From Usnea hakonensis (lineage: Eukaryota > Ascomycota > Lecanoromycetes > Lecanorales > Parmeliaceae), in contig BLJB01000145.1 in assembly GCA_013423325.1 (NCBI GenBank), positions 1-59,027 on the forward strand: a stretch of 59,027 bases of DNA, in the 5' to 3' direction. The translations under genes and the position numbers were made by a program. Below the pieces are notes generated by a model. The model saw nothing but the letters and a program-made list of their open reading frames with translations. It was not told where the DNA came from and did no database searches. Positions 1-10,866 of this stretch are shown here, piece after piece; within the stretch, counting starts at the first letter, position 1; each line of letters begins with the position of its first letter.

Positions 1-223
1 GCCTAGGGGTTTGGGGGGTGTACGCGTAGGGGAAGGGGGTGTACGAATAGGCCTGGCCTAAATAAAGGGATGTGTATTCGAGATGCAACAACCGATATAA
101 CTGGAAATCGACTTGCTTTTTAAAATGCTTGTTGCTAATCCACCCTAGCCAAAATAGTGACCTCCAAAAATAATAATTCTGATTTATATAAAAACATCAA
201 AGTCACCAACCCAAGTCTCCGCG
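1..223. other. 5' flank of SCO1 with a G-rich direct repeat
   Basis: No gene is visible. Two imperfect copies of a G-run followed by GTGTACG and TAGG lie at 13-30 and 35-51. The rest is ordinary AT-rich sequence that should contain the SCO1 promoter. Confidence 0.5.
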
Positions 224-1284
224 ATGTCCTTCCTATGCCAAAGAGCCTATAATTCCTCAAATTCGACTTTGACGAATACCTTTCGCCATAAGAGTTCTAT
301 TGTTCGCTGCCTTCGACCAACCCCATGTTCCAGTAACAACCTCTTTTTTAGACCATGCTCACGTCCATTGAGCACCTCTTCTCGCCGCTCCGCAGTCAGA
401 ACGGTCCAGCAGGCTAAAGCTCGTGCACGGGGTGGTGTAAGCTCTTCTCAGTGGCCATATTGTCAGGTCCTGGGTGCTGATCCAATCTACGATAGCCCTT
501 CTCCATCTGGGGGGCAGTTGCCTTCTTGACTGCAGGCATCGCAATAACGTTCTATTTTAGAAATGAAAAGGCACGCTTAGATCGGCAAAGAATAGTCGAC
601 GCTTCAAAAGGAGTGGGGAAACCGAAAATTGGGGGAGATTTTACGTTGCTGGATCAAGAGGGGAAGACCTTTACAGATGAGGATATGAAAGGGGGCTATA
701 CTTTGGTGAGTGTATTTATGTCTGCGGTAGGACTCTGCTGATCGATTTTCTCGATTCAGGTTTACTTCGGCTTCTCTCACTGCCCTGACATTTGCCCTGA
801 AGAACTCGACAAAATGGCCAACATTATCGATCTCGTTGCCTCTACCTCCAAAAACCGCATCAGCACCAGCTCCTTCGTCGCTCCGTCGTCATCCAAAGGT
901 CCTCTTCTACCACTCTTTATCACTTGTGATCCAGCCCGAGATACGCCTGCAGTGCTGAAGCATTATCTGGCGGAATTCCATCCAGGTCTTGTAGGCTTGA
1001 CGGGGACGTGGGAACAAGTCAAGAATGTGTGTAAGAAATACAGGGTGTATTTTAGTACACCCGAGGGCGTGAAACCTGGGATGGATTACTTGGTGGATCA
1101 CAGTATATATTTCTATTTGATGGGTGAATACAGGTCCCTACAGAACACTTGTTATGTGGCTAACGGAAGAACAGACCCAGATGGCGACTTTGTCGAAGCC
1201 ATAGGTCGACAGCATAGTGCGGAGCGCGCAGCTAAGATCATCGTTGAGCATATGGGAGACTGGGAAGGTGGTATAAAGCGATAG
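224..1284 (+). CDS. sco1: SCO1-type mitochondrial copper chaperone for cytochrome c oxidase
   Basis: Model: join(224..436,496..705,760..1123,1175..1284), 298 aa. SCO proteins sit in the inner mitochondrial membrane and deliver copper to the CuA site of cytochrome oxidase subunit 2. Residues 1-70 are basic and Ser/Arg-rich, like a mitochondrial presequence. A GPF motif then leads into a membrane helix at about 73-92. The thioredoxin-like domain holds the copper ligands: CPDIC (C149, C153) and the conserved His H255 in VDHSIYFYLM. FITCDPARDT is the family signature strand. The exon 1-2 junction is set by the GPF motif, which is found only when the acceptor at 493-495 is used. The third intron (1124-1174, 51 bp) is in frame and lacks a stop, but removing it gives the conserved YLMDPDGDFV. 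Donors GTAAGC, GTGAGT and GTGAAT. Length fits fungal SCO1 proteins. Confidence 0.95.
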
Positions 1285-2195
1285 AATGAACTTTGAAGAA
1301 TCAAGATTTTGAAAATCGGTGACAGTTCTGTTGAGTTGGGTTGTATCCTCAACACGTCTTCGTTCAGTAAGCTACAGCCTCGAGTGCCATATACATTTTT
1401 TTGGTCGGCCATCAGTCAGGTTTGACAAGCGCAACGGCAAGAATTAAGGAGATCCACCTGCTCTCTTGCCCTGGCCTCAGACTGGCATAGACATCAACGA
1501 AGCGTGTGAGCTGTCATTGCTCAACCGAAGAATCATTCTTCTGGCAACCCGAATGTTCCATCAGGCAGGAATGGGGATGGAAATGGATAGAGAGGGGAAG
1601 ATAGGGTACGAGACTGGATGATTGCTGCAACTCCTTGATATGACGAGGGATTCAACAGCATCGAAAATTGTCAGTGAATGAATTGTTGACTGTGTCTTCA
1701 AAGGGTGGAAGGAGTTTTGGCTTCAGAACCCTGCGCCTAAAACCAGGGTCTGATATTGATGCTTTGAATATTCATCTTCGACAAATAGCATAGTAACATT
1801 CATTCAAAATGTAGTAGACAAGGATTGCAGCCAACATGTCAGTGGTGGTAGTGAGTCTCCAAAAAGGTCTTAGCTCGCTGGTGCACTGATATCATCCCGC
1901 ACTGAGCTGACCACCTGTAGGTAGGCATCCATCATCAATCCTTCATCTGATAGGAACGTGGTCTGCGGGGTCCGACCGCCTCTTTCCTTTTCTCTTAATA
2001 GAATACATTTCTTTCAAGCTGACACAGTAGAGTTCTTTCCTTCCGTTATCAATACCTGTTGCCTGGGTGCTTTAGATACATAATTGAAAAATGAGCCGGC
2101 CATTGAGCCTTTTCGATTTTCCAAAGTCCTCTCACTACCCTCCATTGAGCTGAATTTCTTTGCTGCTTTGCTGTCACATCTCCTCTTGAAGCGTC
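1285..2195. other. Intergenic region, no gene seen
   Basis: 911 bp between two plus-strand genes. It should hold the SCO1 3' end and the promoter of the next gene. I see no RNA gene and no repeat; the few short ORFs have no recognisable content. Confidence 0.5.
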
Positions 2196-3725
2196 ATGGC
2201 TCGCCAAGCTATCTTCCTCTCAGACGAAAAGTCTCAGGACCTTGAACGCTACTCAGACTTTGCGAAGGAATGCCATGGACGAGAGCCATCCCCGCAATCC
2301 TCTTCAATTCCTTGTAGTCTGAGGGTACCGGCGTCTCTATTTAAAGTATTCGTGAAATGGGCTCTGATTTGCACCCTTACTGTCCTGGCATTGACCTTGA
2401 TCTTGAATATATCTGAGCCCCAAAGCAGCAAAGTACGTCGATCTCTTCGATAAATTATGTGTGTAGCTCTCTCACAGATGCTATAGAGCCCCGAGCCTCC
2501 TCAAAACTACTATGGCGAAATACCGAAAATTTGTCCAGGCACCAAGCACAGGAAAACCCTGAGCTTCGATTTCTTCAAACCGACTGAACTTGCATTCTCC
2601 CAGGAATCTCGTGACCTTGATCGCCGTGGCTCAGGGTTTGAATATGTACGAACTGTTGGCAAGGTTGATGTTATTAAGCAGGATTCGCTCTCCACCATCA
2701 GAATCATGCTTGACATTAGGAGCTCCGATCCTCAGCTTACGAGCTCCGACTCGTTGAGCGTTGATAAATCAGGCTCGACTCTGACGATAAAGACTCCAAG
2801 GAGGACATCGAGAAAGTCATCATTAGCTAATGGAGCCGACTCGCCATGCATTTACATTGGTACAACTGTGTCGATACCTCCAGGAACGACTCTCGAAAAT
2901 TTTAGGATCAATACCGAGACCCTCTCAGTTACCTTTTTCCATGGGCTAGACTACGCCATCACCAATTCTACAGAGATCAATGCACATTCTTCTTCCTTGT
3001 CGCTTTCAACAGACGAGCCTCCATCCATCAAAATCAATTCTCGGGACACAACTATACATGTCACTTCTGGTTCGGTCAGAGGTTCTTATCCTCTCTATGA
3101 CACTTTGGACATCTCGACCATGTCAGGCTCCATCGATGTTGATGTCGAGCCCCAGGATGCCGACGAAGGTAATATTAAACCTGCCATTCTCCGCCTCTCC
3201 TCTAGAAGTGGCTCCATCCGCGCCTTGACATCCATGGTTTCGGTACCCGCTCGTGATTACCAGACGACAGTCGAATCGCTCAACGGCGGTATAGATGCCA
3301 CACTCCTGCACGGATCGCGAACCTCATTGCGGTCTAACAGCGGACATGTCAACGCAGACCTTTATCCATTTGGTCACAATAACTCGCGTACAGATATCAA
3401 CACGCTTTGCCAAAGTGGCAGTACCGATATTACAGTCCATTCCTCCCTCTCCAATCCAACAGATCCAATGAAGAAGCTCTACTCGGAGCATCATGGTGTT
3501 TCGGGCAGCTTAAGTCTATGGTATCCAGCACAGTGGGAAGGGACGGTCAAGGGCAGTATCCTGAGTGGGAGCCTCGATCTAGATTGGGATGGACTCAAGG
3601 TTGTTAAGGATGAGAAGAAGGGCTGGGTCAAGAGGACGGTCGAGGCTGTCAGAGGGGCAGGGGAGAGTCATTTGATTTTCTCTAGCACCTCGGGGAGTGT
3701 GAATTTAGGAGGAGATAGTGGATAG
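2196..3725 (+). CDS. Membrane-anchored putative adhesin (DUF4097-like) protein
   Basis: Model: join(2196..2432,2487..3725), 491 aa, with one 54-bp intron (donor GTACGT, acceptor TAG). Residues 1-50 are a hydrophilic N-terminus and 51-72 form a single membrane helix. The rest is rich in short beta-strands with repeated S/T-x-S/T-G-S-I/V elements (TSGSVRG, TMSGSIDVDV, SRSGSIRA, SNSGHVNAD, QSGSTDITV, LSGSLDLDW, TSGSVNLGG), the pattern of a right-handed beta-helix as in DUF4097/DUF4098 putative adhesins. No cleavable signal peptide precedes the helix, so it may be a type II membrane protein with the beta domain outside or in the lumen. This kind of protein is common in filamentous ascomycetes and its function is unknown. 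Domain call is by pattern, not by search. Confidence 0.8.
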
Positions 3726-4387
3726 GTGCACTTGCTGGGAGGAAGGGCTGCCGTGGTCTACGACAAAGGCCCATTGCAGCAGGATTTTGGAAGGATGAGA
3801 GGACGATATTTCAATGCAAACAACAGAGCGCTGTTATAGGGAAGAATGATGACGGAAGGGAAATATGAGGATATGATGACTGATGATGTTCCAGCGATTG
3901 TCTTCAGCAATACAGTTTGGAAGAATTTTGATAGCGGTCAAGTGTGATAAGATGTCGTTGATATGCACCAGGCAGCACAGCATAGGTACAGGTACATGAA
4001 TCTAACCTCGTAAGGTAGATGAGATTGGCTGCCGTAGAATAAAAGTAAAGTGACATTTGGAACCTTCTGGAAAAAAGCGGAGAAAACAGCCTTGTGCACG
4101 TACTCTTGAAATCCATCTTCATTCTACAGTGAATAAAGTGAGTACGTGGTAGATGTTAGCAAGCTCTTTGATTGCTCTTACTCTTACTCTTACTTTACCT
4201 TTGGAGGAATTATACTCTACTCTAGTACTTTATACGAGGAGTTTGACTGCCTGCAGGGATCGCCTAGGGACGAAAAACGAAAAGCTTTCCCTACTTCCCT
4301 CCACTACTTTAAACTGGCAACTACCCGAAGCCATTAAATAATTCATATTGATTTATTTGTGTCGTACCATTGCCACTATTAACACTT
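3726..4387. other. Intergenic region with a TCTTAC microsatellite
   Basis: 662 bp containing the promoter side of the J-domain gene. A short TCTTAC run lies at about 4175-4196, roughly 190 bp before the start codon. No supported ORF. Confidence 0.5.
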
Positions 4388-6486
4388 ATGGGCCTTTTCA
4401 CTAAATCATCTCCCAAGAAGAAGACCGAGCCTGACTCTCAGGAAAATAAGAAATCCTCATCCTCATCCTCATCACGCTCTCCAGCCAAGTACTCTGCTCC
4501 ATCTCCCAAAAAATCAATCCGAGACCGAGAGCGAATCCCGAGAAAAGGTTCTGCCTCACGAAGCACCCACCGCACACAGTATCCCCACGACACACATCCT
4601 CTGAATCTACCGCCTGACGAGTGGGTCCGACATCGCTCGGCAATGTCTTCAGACAGCGAGCAGGATGACGAATTGTTCCAAATGGATGTCGATTCCGAGA
4701 CTCCAGAACCGCATCAGCATGTCAATGGAATCTCGGACGGCGACCAAGTGAATGGCGATGCAAGCCCAATTCCCCCACCACACAAGTCGCCCTCACCGCC
4801 GCCAAAGCCTGCATACGATCCCGAGGCTTGCAAGGCCACAGGGAACAAGTATTTCAAAGCAAAAGACTACCCAAGGGCTGTCCAAGAGTACACAAAAGGT
4901 AGGAAGGCGCCGCCCGGCTCTTGTACTGTCTACACACTCCATGAATACGTTGAGCTGATATCTATTGCCCACTCTAGCCCTCACTATCGAACCCCGATCG
5001 GTCACTTATCTCTCCAACCGAGCCGCTGCTTACATGTCTGCGAACCGATTCGAGGAAGCACTAGAGGACTCGAAAACAGCTGATGAGATAGAATCACAGA
5101 ATCCAAAGGTCCTTCACCGATTAGCTCGAATATACACCAGTCTTGGTCGGCCATCAGAAGCCCTTGATGTTCTCGACCGTATAGCCTCCTTCCAAATAGT
5201 GCCTCAACAGGACCGGTCACCAGCGCAGGCGATGCAGACTGACATCAAGCGGGCAGAAGATGCTTTACGGGAAGGAACTTCTGGCTCTATGGCAATACAC
5301 GCACTGAATCAAGCCGAGAGAGGACTGGGAGTTGGTGTTGAGAAACCAAGAAAATGGCAATTGCTGCGGGGAGAAGCCTATCTGAAGATGGGCAACCCCA
5401 ATGCACTGGGTGAGGCGCAAAATGTGGCAATGTCACTCCTACGCAAGAACAATCAAGATCCAGAAGCTTTGGTATTGAGAGGAAGAGCTTTGTACAGTCA
5501 AGGGGAGAACGAGAAGGCTTTGCAGCATTTCCGACAAGCCTTGAATTGCGATCCAGACTTCAAGGATGGCGTGAAGTACCTGAGAATGGTGCAGAAGCTG
5601 GATCGGATGAAGGAAGAGGGCAACACAGCTTTCAAAGGAGGCAGATTCAAGCAAGCTGTCGGTTTGTACAGCCAGGCTCTGGAGGTTGACCCGACCAATA
5701 AGGGCACAAACTCCAAGATACTGCAAAACAGAGCCATGGCATCAATAAAGGTAGTCTTCTCGCCTTGCGTTTCCTTTACAGAGCTGCAACATCTAATGCC
5801 TATGACAGCTCAAGGACTACAAATCCGCCATCTCAGACTGCACCCGCGCCCTCACCCTCGATCCCACTTACATCAAAGCCCGCAAAACCAAAGCCCGCGC
5901 TCTCGGCGAATCTGGCGACTGGCAAACCGCCGTCAGCGAGTACAAAGATATTGCCGAATCTCACCCTGACGAGCCTGGTATTGCAAAGGAAATCCGAAAC
6001 GCCGAACTCGAGCTGAAGAAAGCGAAACGGAAGGACTACTATAAAATCCTTGGAGTGGAGAAGGACGCCAATGATAACGAGATCAAGAAAGCGTACAGGA
6101 AATTGGCGATTGTGCATCATCCTGACAAGAATCCAGAGGATGAGAGTGCAGCGGAGAGATTCAAGGATATCGGAGAAGCCTACGAGACATTGAGTGATCC
6201 GGAAAAACGAGCAAGATATGACAGCGGTGAAGATCTGATTGACCCGAGCGAAATGTTTGCACAACAGGGCGGTGGCTTCCCAATGCAAGGCGGCGGTGGC
6301 GTGAACATCAGTCCGGAAATGCTGTTCAATATGATGGGTGGGGCTGGCGGTGGAGGCGGTGGGTTCTCTTTCCAGACTGGGGGTATGGGAGGAGCGAGTC
6401 CGTTCGGCGCGGCTAGCGGTGGAGGTGGGAGGTCGAGGCAGAGGGGAGGCTTTCCGGGGGGAATGCCGGGTGGGTTCGGATTCTGA
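4388..6486 (+). CDS. TPR and J-domain co-chaperone (DNAJC7/TPR2-like)
   Basis: Model: join(4388..4898,4978..5750,5809..6486), 653 aa. The start is the first ATG in frame (MGLFTKSS). Residues 1-145 are disordered, Ser/Pro/Lys-rich. Repeated TPR helices follow from about 150 to 500 (ATGNKYFKAKDYPRAVQEYTK; LSNRAAAYMSANRFEEAL; EEGNTAFKGGRFKQAVGLY). The J domain begins at KDYYKILGV (residue 503) and has the HPD triad at 532-534, needed to stimulate Hsp70 ATPase. The tail is Gly/Phe-rich. TPR2/DNAJC7 proteins link Hsp70 and Hsp90 and shuttle clients between them, usually in the cytosol. Introns are 79 and 58 bp and both junctions restore TPR consensus (YTKALTIEP; ASIKLKDYKSAI). Confidence 0.93.
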
Positions 6487-7103
6487 GAGTTTTTGAGGGG
6501 AATCCAAGATGTGTGAAGTGAGAGAGAGTGTCTGTCTGTCTGTGTGTGAGAAACGAAGTCATGGAAATGTCGGCATTGCGGTACGTTGTCATCTGGAGAG
6601 GGAGAAACCAATCTGGCTGTCTGCGGAAAGGCATAGGCGTTCATTCCATCTATCGCATGCAAAGCACATGCTAGGGCGTGGGCCGGCATTACAACGAGAG
6701 AGGGGCGTTTTCTGCGAAGTGCGACTTTGATGTCTGGCATGTGCATCATCATCATAGAAGGGGGTTTGAGATCATCCAATTCTTGTGGCTTGTTTTCTTC
6801 GCGGCAATACTCGTACCCAAGCATTCTACTGTGGAAACGCCATGTACCGCTTACTACATTATCAGACCCAGCTAGAGTACTTCATTGATGGGAAGCCTCC
6901 GTAATGAAATGGAAAGCTCGGATGGGGCTTTATCGTCCCTTCCATCGACGACGTAGCAAGCTTTGTCTCGATACAAACAGCGTGTTCAATATAGAAATAC
7001 ACGTGCATGTAAGCCCTTTTTTCACATACAAAAAGCTGAAAAGTAGACACCCACCCCACTATTCAAACAACCTCGCTCCCCTTTATCCCATCACCCTCCC
7101 CAG
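6487..7103. other. Convergent 3' region with CT/GT microsatellite
   Basis: 617 bp between the tails of two converging genes. A run of GA, TCTG and TG units lies at about 6519-6550. Several ORFs here are shadows or unsupported. Confidence 0.5.
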
Positions 7104-9495
7104 TCACTTCACCGTCTCCCCCTCCGCCACCTTCTCCCCCCGTGATGATAAAACAGTCGCTTCCCTCCCATTCCCATTCCCATCCCCCCCCACCCCCTTC
7201 TCCCTCCTCAAACTCCCGCTCCCGCTCCCGCTCCTCCGCCCCGCCTCGTCCTCAAGCTCCCTCTTCACCTCCTTTAAAACAACCCTCCCCTCATCCATCT
7301 TCCCCAACCGCACCATCAGTCCCGTGTTCTCCCTCTGCAGCGCGCCGACCTGCTCCCTCAGGATATCTCTTTCCTTGCTCACGACGTCGAGCGCTTGCTT
7401 CATCTCGTCCTTCTCCCGGGCCAATCGCCTTTTCTCGTCCTTGTCTTCTTCTTTCCGTTTCCGCTCTTCGGCTTTGGCCGTTTCCTTTTGCCGCTTGGCT
7501 TCCAGTCTGGCGACTTCCTTTTTGTATTTTTCTTCTTGCTTTGCAACTTCCTTTGCGTGCTTCTCTTCTGCCCTTTTCATTCGTTCTTGCTCTTTCGATG
7601 TGAGGTCCTCTTTGTCTTTGAGCTCCTTCTCCCGGGCTTTTGCGAGAGTCTCGTCTAGCTTCCTTTTGCGCTCGTTGAGCTTTGCTAGTTCCTTTTCCTG
7701 CGGTGACATTGCGGTAATGTCTTTGGAGCCGGATGACTTGGCCTGCGACGTGATTGAATTGCCAGATAGGGTGTCTTCGAAGTGGTCTTCTGCGCTTGCA
7801 AAGGACACAATGCTGGAGGTAGCGCTGATAGAGGGGCTGAGGATCGTGCTTGTGCCGTTCGTAACAACTGCTGTCTCATTGAAAGGTTGCGTTGACGGCA
7901 AATGCTGATGGCCAGGAAGTCGGTCGATGACTGCTTGAGGGGCATAATTCTCAAGGCTGGAATACGCAGCATTGGCCATTGTAGCCATCAGTCCTCCTTG
8001 CTCGGCCGCATCTGTAGATGCTGCTGCGATCTCGGCACTCATACGCAGAGGAGCAGCGATTGAAGGTGCTTCCTCCTTAGCCTCGCCATCCAATCCAGCC
8101 AGATGGCCGTTGGTATCGTAAGCTTCAAGCTCTTCGCGCGCCTTCCTCTGGGCATGCTCCAAGTCGCCTTTTTCCAAAGCCTCCACTTCGTTCTTTGGAT
8201 GTTCTTTCTTACAGGCCCAATCGAGAAACTTGCTGGCATCGGCGACGATGCCTCCAGGCGTCCCTCGCTCGACCATAAATCGCGGTACGCTTCCTCCCGG
8301 GTCACTTCTCGTAATCATAACCCATTCTACCGGGTTATCCTCAGCGTCGTCATGGGCGTCAGGATCATCCATCGCTTCTCCTTTCGCACTCGCACCTCTA
8401 GAGCCCGCGAAGGAAATTGTCTTGCCTCTTCTTCTGCTCTCCTTAGCTACCTCGTCTGCTGCCGCTGGTGCAAGCTGACCTTCTCCGTCCGCCAACTCTT
8501 CGCTGGATTCCCCAAGGTTACGCTCTGTGTTTCGCACGAGAAGCTCTTTTCCGAGGGCTGCCGTACTTTCTCGTGGTCGAGAGTCTTTGAGCAGATCTGT
8601 AGTAGAAAATGCCTTGTTTGACTTTTTGGGTATTTCGCGTATGAATTCGACGGACTCGTATTGTCCTCTTATGAAATTATCTCTTGGCGGGCAATCAGGA
8701 TGCATGCAAGGTCTTGATATGACCATGAAGTGCCTAGGGGTGTCGGTAAATCGTTGTTTTATCGTCTTAGCGCCATCAGATGTCGAAGAAGTAGGTCGTG
8801 AAGCTGGAGATTCGGGCTTGCTTAAAGCAGAAGAGGATGTGAGCAGCAATGTGACAAAGTCCCGTGGTGTGGTAGGTCCTGGAAATTGTGCGGATAGATG
8901 ATACACTGCCATCACGTCAATAACAAACCCAAAGCACAACAAATGTAGAACAACCTTCAATTGTGCCTACACCCTCAATGGCTCTTCTCTCTACCCTCCT
9001 CTCACCACCAATTCCCCGTATATTTCCTTCTCCGGGCCCACCTTGCACCTCCAATGTCTCGGGAAATTCTCTCTGCAAACCCAACTTCCACTTCTTGAAT
9101 CCCAGCCCCTCATGTACGCTTCTTCTAGCGAACCACGCCCCATTCCCGTCCTTGCCCCCCAGCTTATAGACTGCTATACCTAACGGATTGTCCTTGGCGT
9201 TCAGCTTGATTGGCTTGCCCCATTCTTTCTGTAAGCTGACATGCGAGGGGTCTATTGGTTCTGAGCGAGCGGAAGATGAAGAGATCTCGGAGACCATGGA
9301 GGATGCGCTTGTGAGGGAACGGGGTCGGGCTGTGACGAGGGGATCAGTTGGAGGTGGAAGGGGAACGGAGTCGATTATCGTCTGGGCTTCAGTGACCGCC
9401 TTCTGTAAGTAGGATACAGTCTCGGATTCGGCTGCAGGGACGGAGGAGAAGGGAGTTGGACCAAGGGATTGGAGGGCGCTGTGAAGAGCGGCCAT
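7104..9495 (-). CDS. DUF3074 (START-like) protein with long C-terminal coiled coil
   Basis: Model: complement(join(7104..8905,8955..9495)), 780 aa. The start is the ATG at 9495. The region from about residue 85 to 400 matches the fungal DUF3074 pattern: WFARRSVHEGLGFKKWKLGL, then YHLSAQFPGPTTPRDFVTLL, then RPCMHPDCPPRDNFIRGQYE, then NPVEWVMITRSDPGGSVPRFMVERGTPGG. DUF3074 belongs to the START/Bet v1-like fold, suggesting a lipid or hydrophobic ligand. Residues about 580-740 are a highly charged Lys/Glu/Arg coiled coil (KRKLDETLAKAREKELKDKE), and the extreme C-terminus is Gly/Ser-rich. The single 49-bp intron has an unusual donor, GTTGTT, but its removal joins GVGTIE to VYHLSAQF, which is family-like. 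Function unknown. Confidence 0.88.
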
Positions 9496-10866
9496 AGTGG
9501 GCAAAGTATGCTGGAGTCAAAGGAAGGCAGATCTTTAAGGTGTCTGAGAAAGTAGGAGAGATGTTTTGCTACCACGAGAATGCCAAACAGTCAAGCGTGA
9601 TGATTGCCATGAGACGGGAAACAGAATAGAGTTGGAATAAGTGAAGGGAGGTTTGACGGGTTTGAGTAAGAATGATGACTATCTAAGAACATGGTGACTA
9701 TTTACAGAAGTCATAAGGTCATAAAATCATGCCAGAGAGCTGATACAAGAAAAGAAGAAAGGAAGAAAATCATGTATATACAGCGTTGGTTGTCTATGCT
9801 TTGGTAAGATCACTCGGGCTTCGGAAAGGAAACGGGCCATTTCTTTCCCCTGAGCGCTGCCCTCGTGCCAACATATTTTCACAACATCCGGCTCCGACTT
9901 GGCTGACGGACTCTTACTGACTAATAATATACATCTTTGAAATTCATTTTGAATCGGCAAGAGTATCATAGTGTGTGAGAGTGGGGTATTGATCTCGAGT
10001 GCTTTAATTTAGTGAGCAAGAGTAATCTCGGTGAGAGAGTCTATGCTCCATATTTTAATTACACTGTATGTATAAAGAGCACAGCTCGTATTCCAGCACC
10101 CATGTCCTCCCAATCAATGGTCAGCTTCCCCAGAACCCAGTTCCAAGCGTAGGAGGTGACCCTACAGTCTACCTTGCTGCTAGCATCCAGCGTACCACGT
10201 CGCAGTAAGACCGCGAAGAAGACCACTGATCCTCCCTCGAGTTCCGCCACAGGCTTCCCTCGACGCGCCATCTACCACGACCAAGTCCGATATCCGCTAG
10301 CAATAAGGTAGTCAACTCCGCATACCAGTATGCATCCACTTCTTATTAGGTTTTGTCGTCGTCTACCTACCAGCCAGCCGGCACACGGTGCCAGAGTAGA
10401 CAAGACGCTAGGTATGCGAACCAACTCTCGGGGCCTCGCCACAGTTGAGTTGGGCGCTCCCTGTGAGACGACATGAAAAGAAAAGGACAGAAAAGGCCAA
10501 TATTTTATGCACCCATTCCGTTGCCGTGAGGCTGCCGATCTTGTATAAATGCATGATTTTGAACCGCCCAGAAATGTCGATTGAGAGAAGTGAAGGTGAT
10601 GGTCCGGACCAGCCGATCTCAATGCAGGGAAAACAAAAAGTACAGCAACGCTCGCTAGAATGACGCAGCAAATAAAACAGAGACATGAAAAATGGGTATT
10701 CAGCCTAGTCCATGTCGATGCATCCGATGATGGTGTTGCATGTTGGCCTGTGGCGCGTGTTCCTCTCGTGGGCTCGTAAAAGAATTCTGATCTGCTCAAA
10801 GTCCTGCTGAAGCCCAAGCTGTGGCCGGTATTCCTGTGGGGAGATGCCCGATGATCAACGAATCGT
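9496..10866. other. Intergenic region, no supported gene
   Basis: 1371 bp between two minus-strand genes. It should hold the promoter of the DUF3074 gene and the 3' end of the orphan. ORFs here (e.g. 10059-10271, 10272-10943 minus) look like chance: no motif and poor codon pattern. Confidence 0.45.

Noticed and set aside
6180..6824. 214-aa Pro-rich minus-strand ORF opposite the J-domain gene
   Set aside because: It is the shadow of the Gly-rich tail of the plus-strand co-chaperone, whose reading frame is well supported.
6904..7908. 334-aa Ser/Phe-rich plus-strand ORF
   Set aside because: Antisense to the Lys/Glu coiled coil of the DUF3074 gene; composition is a direct product of that.
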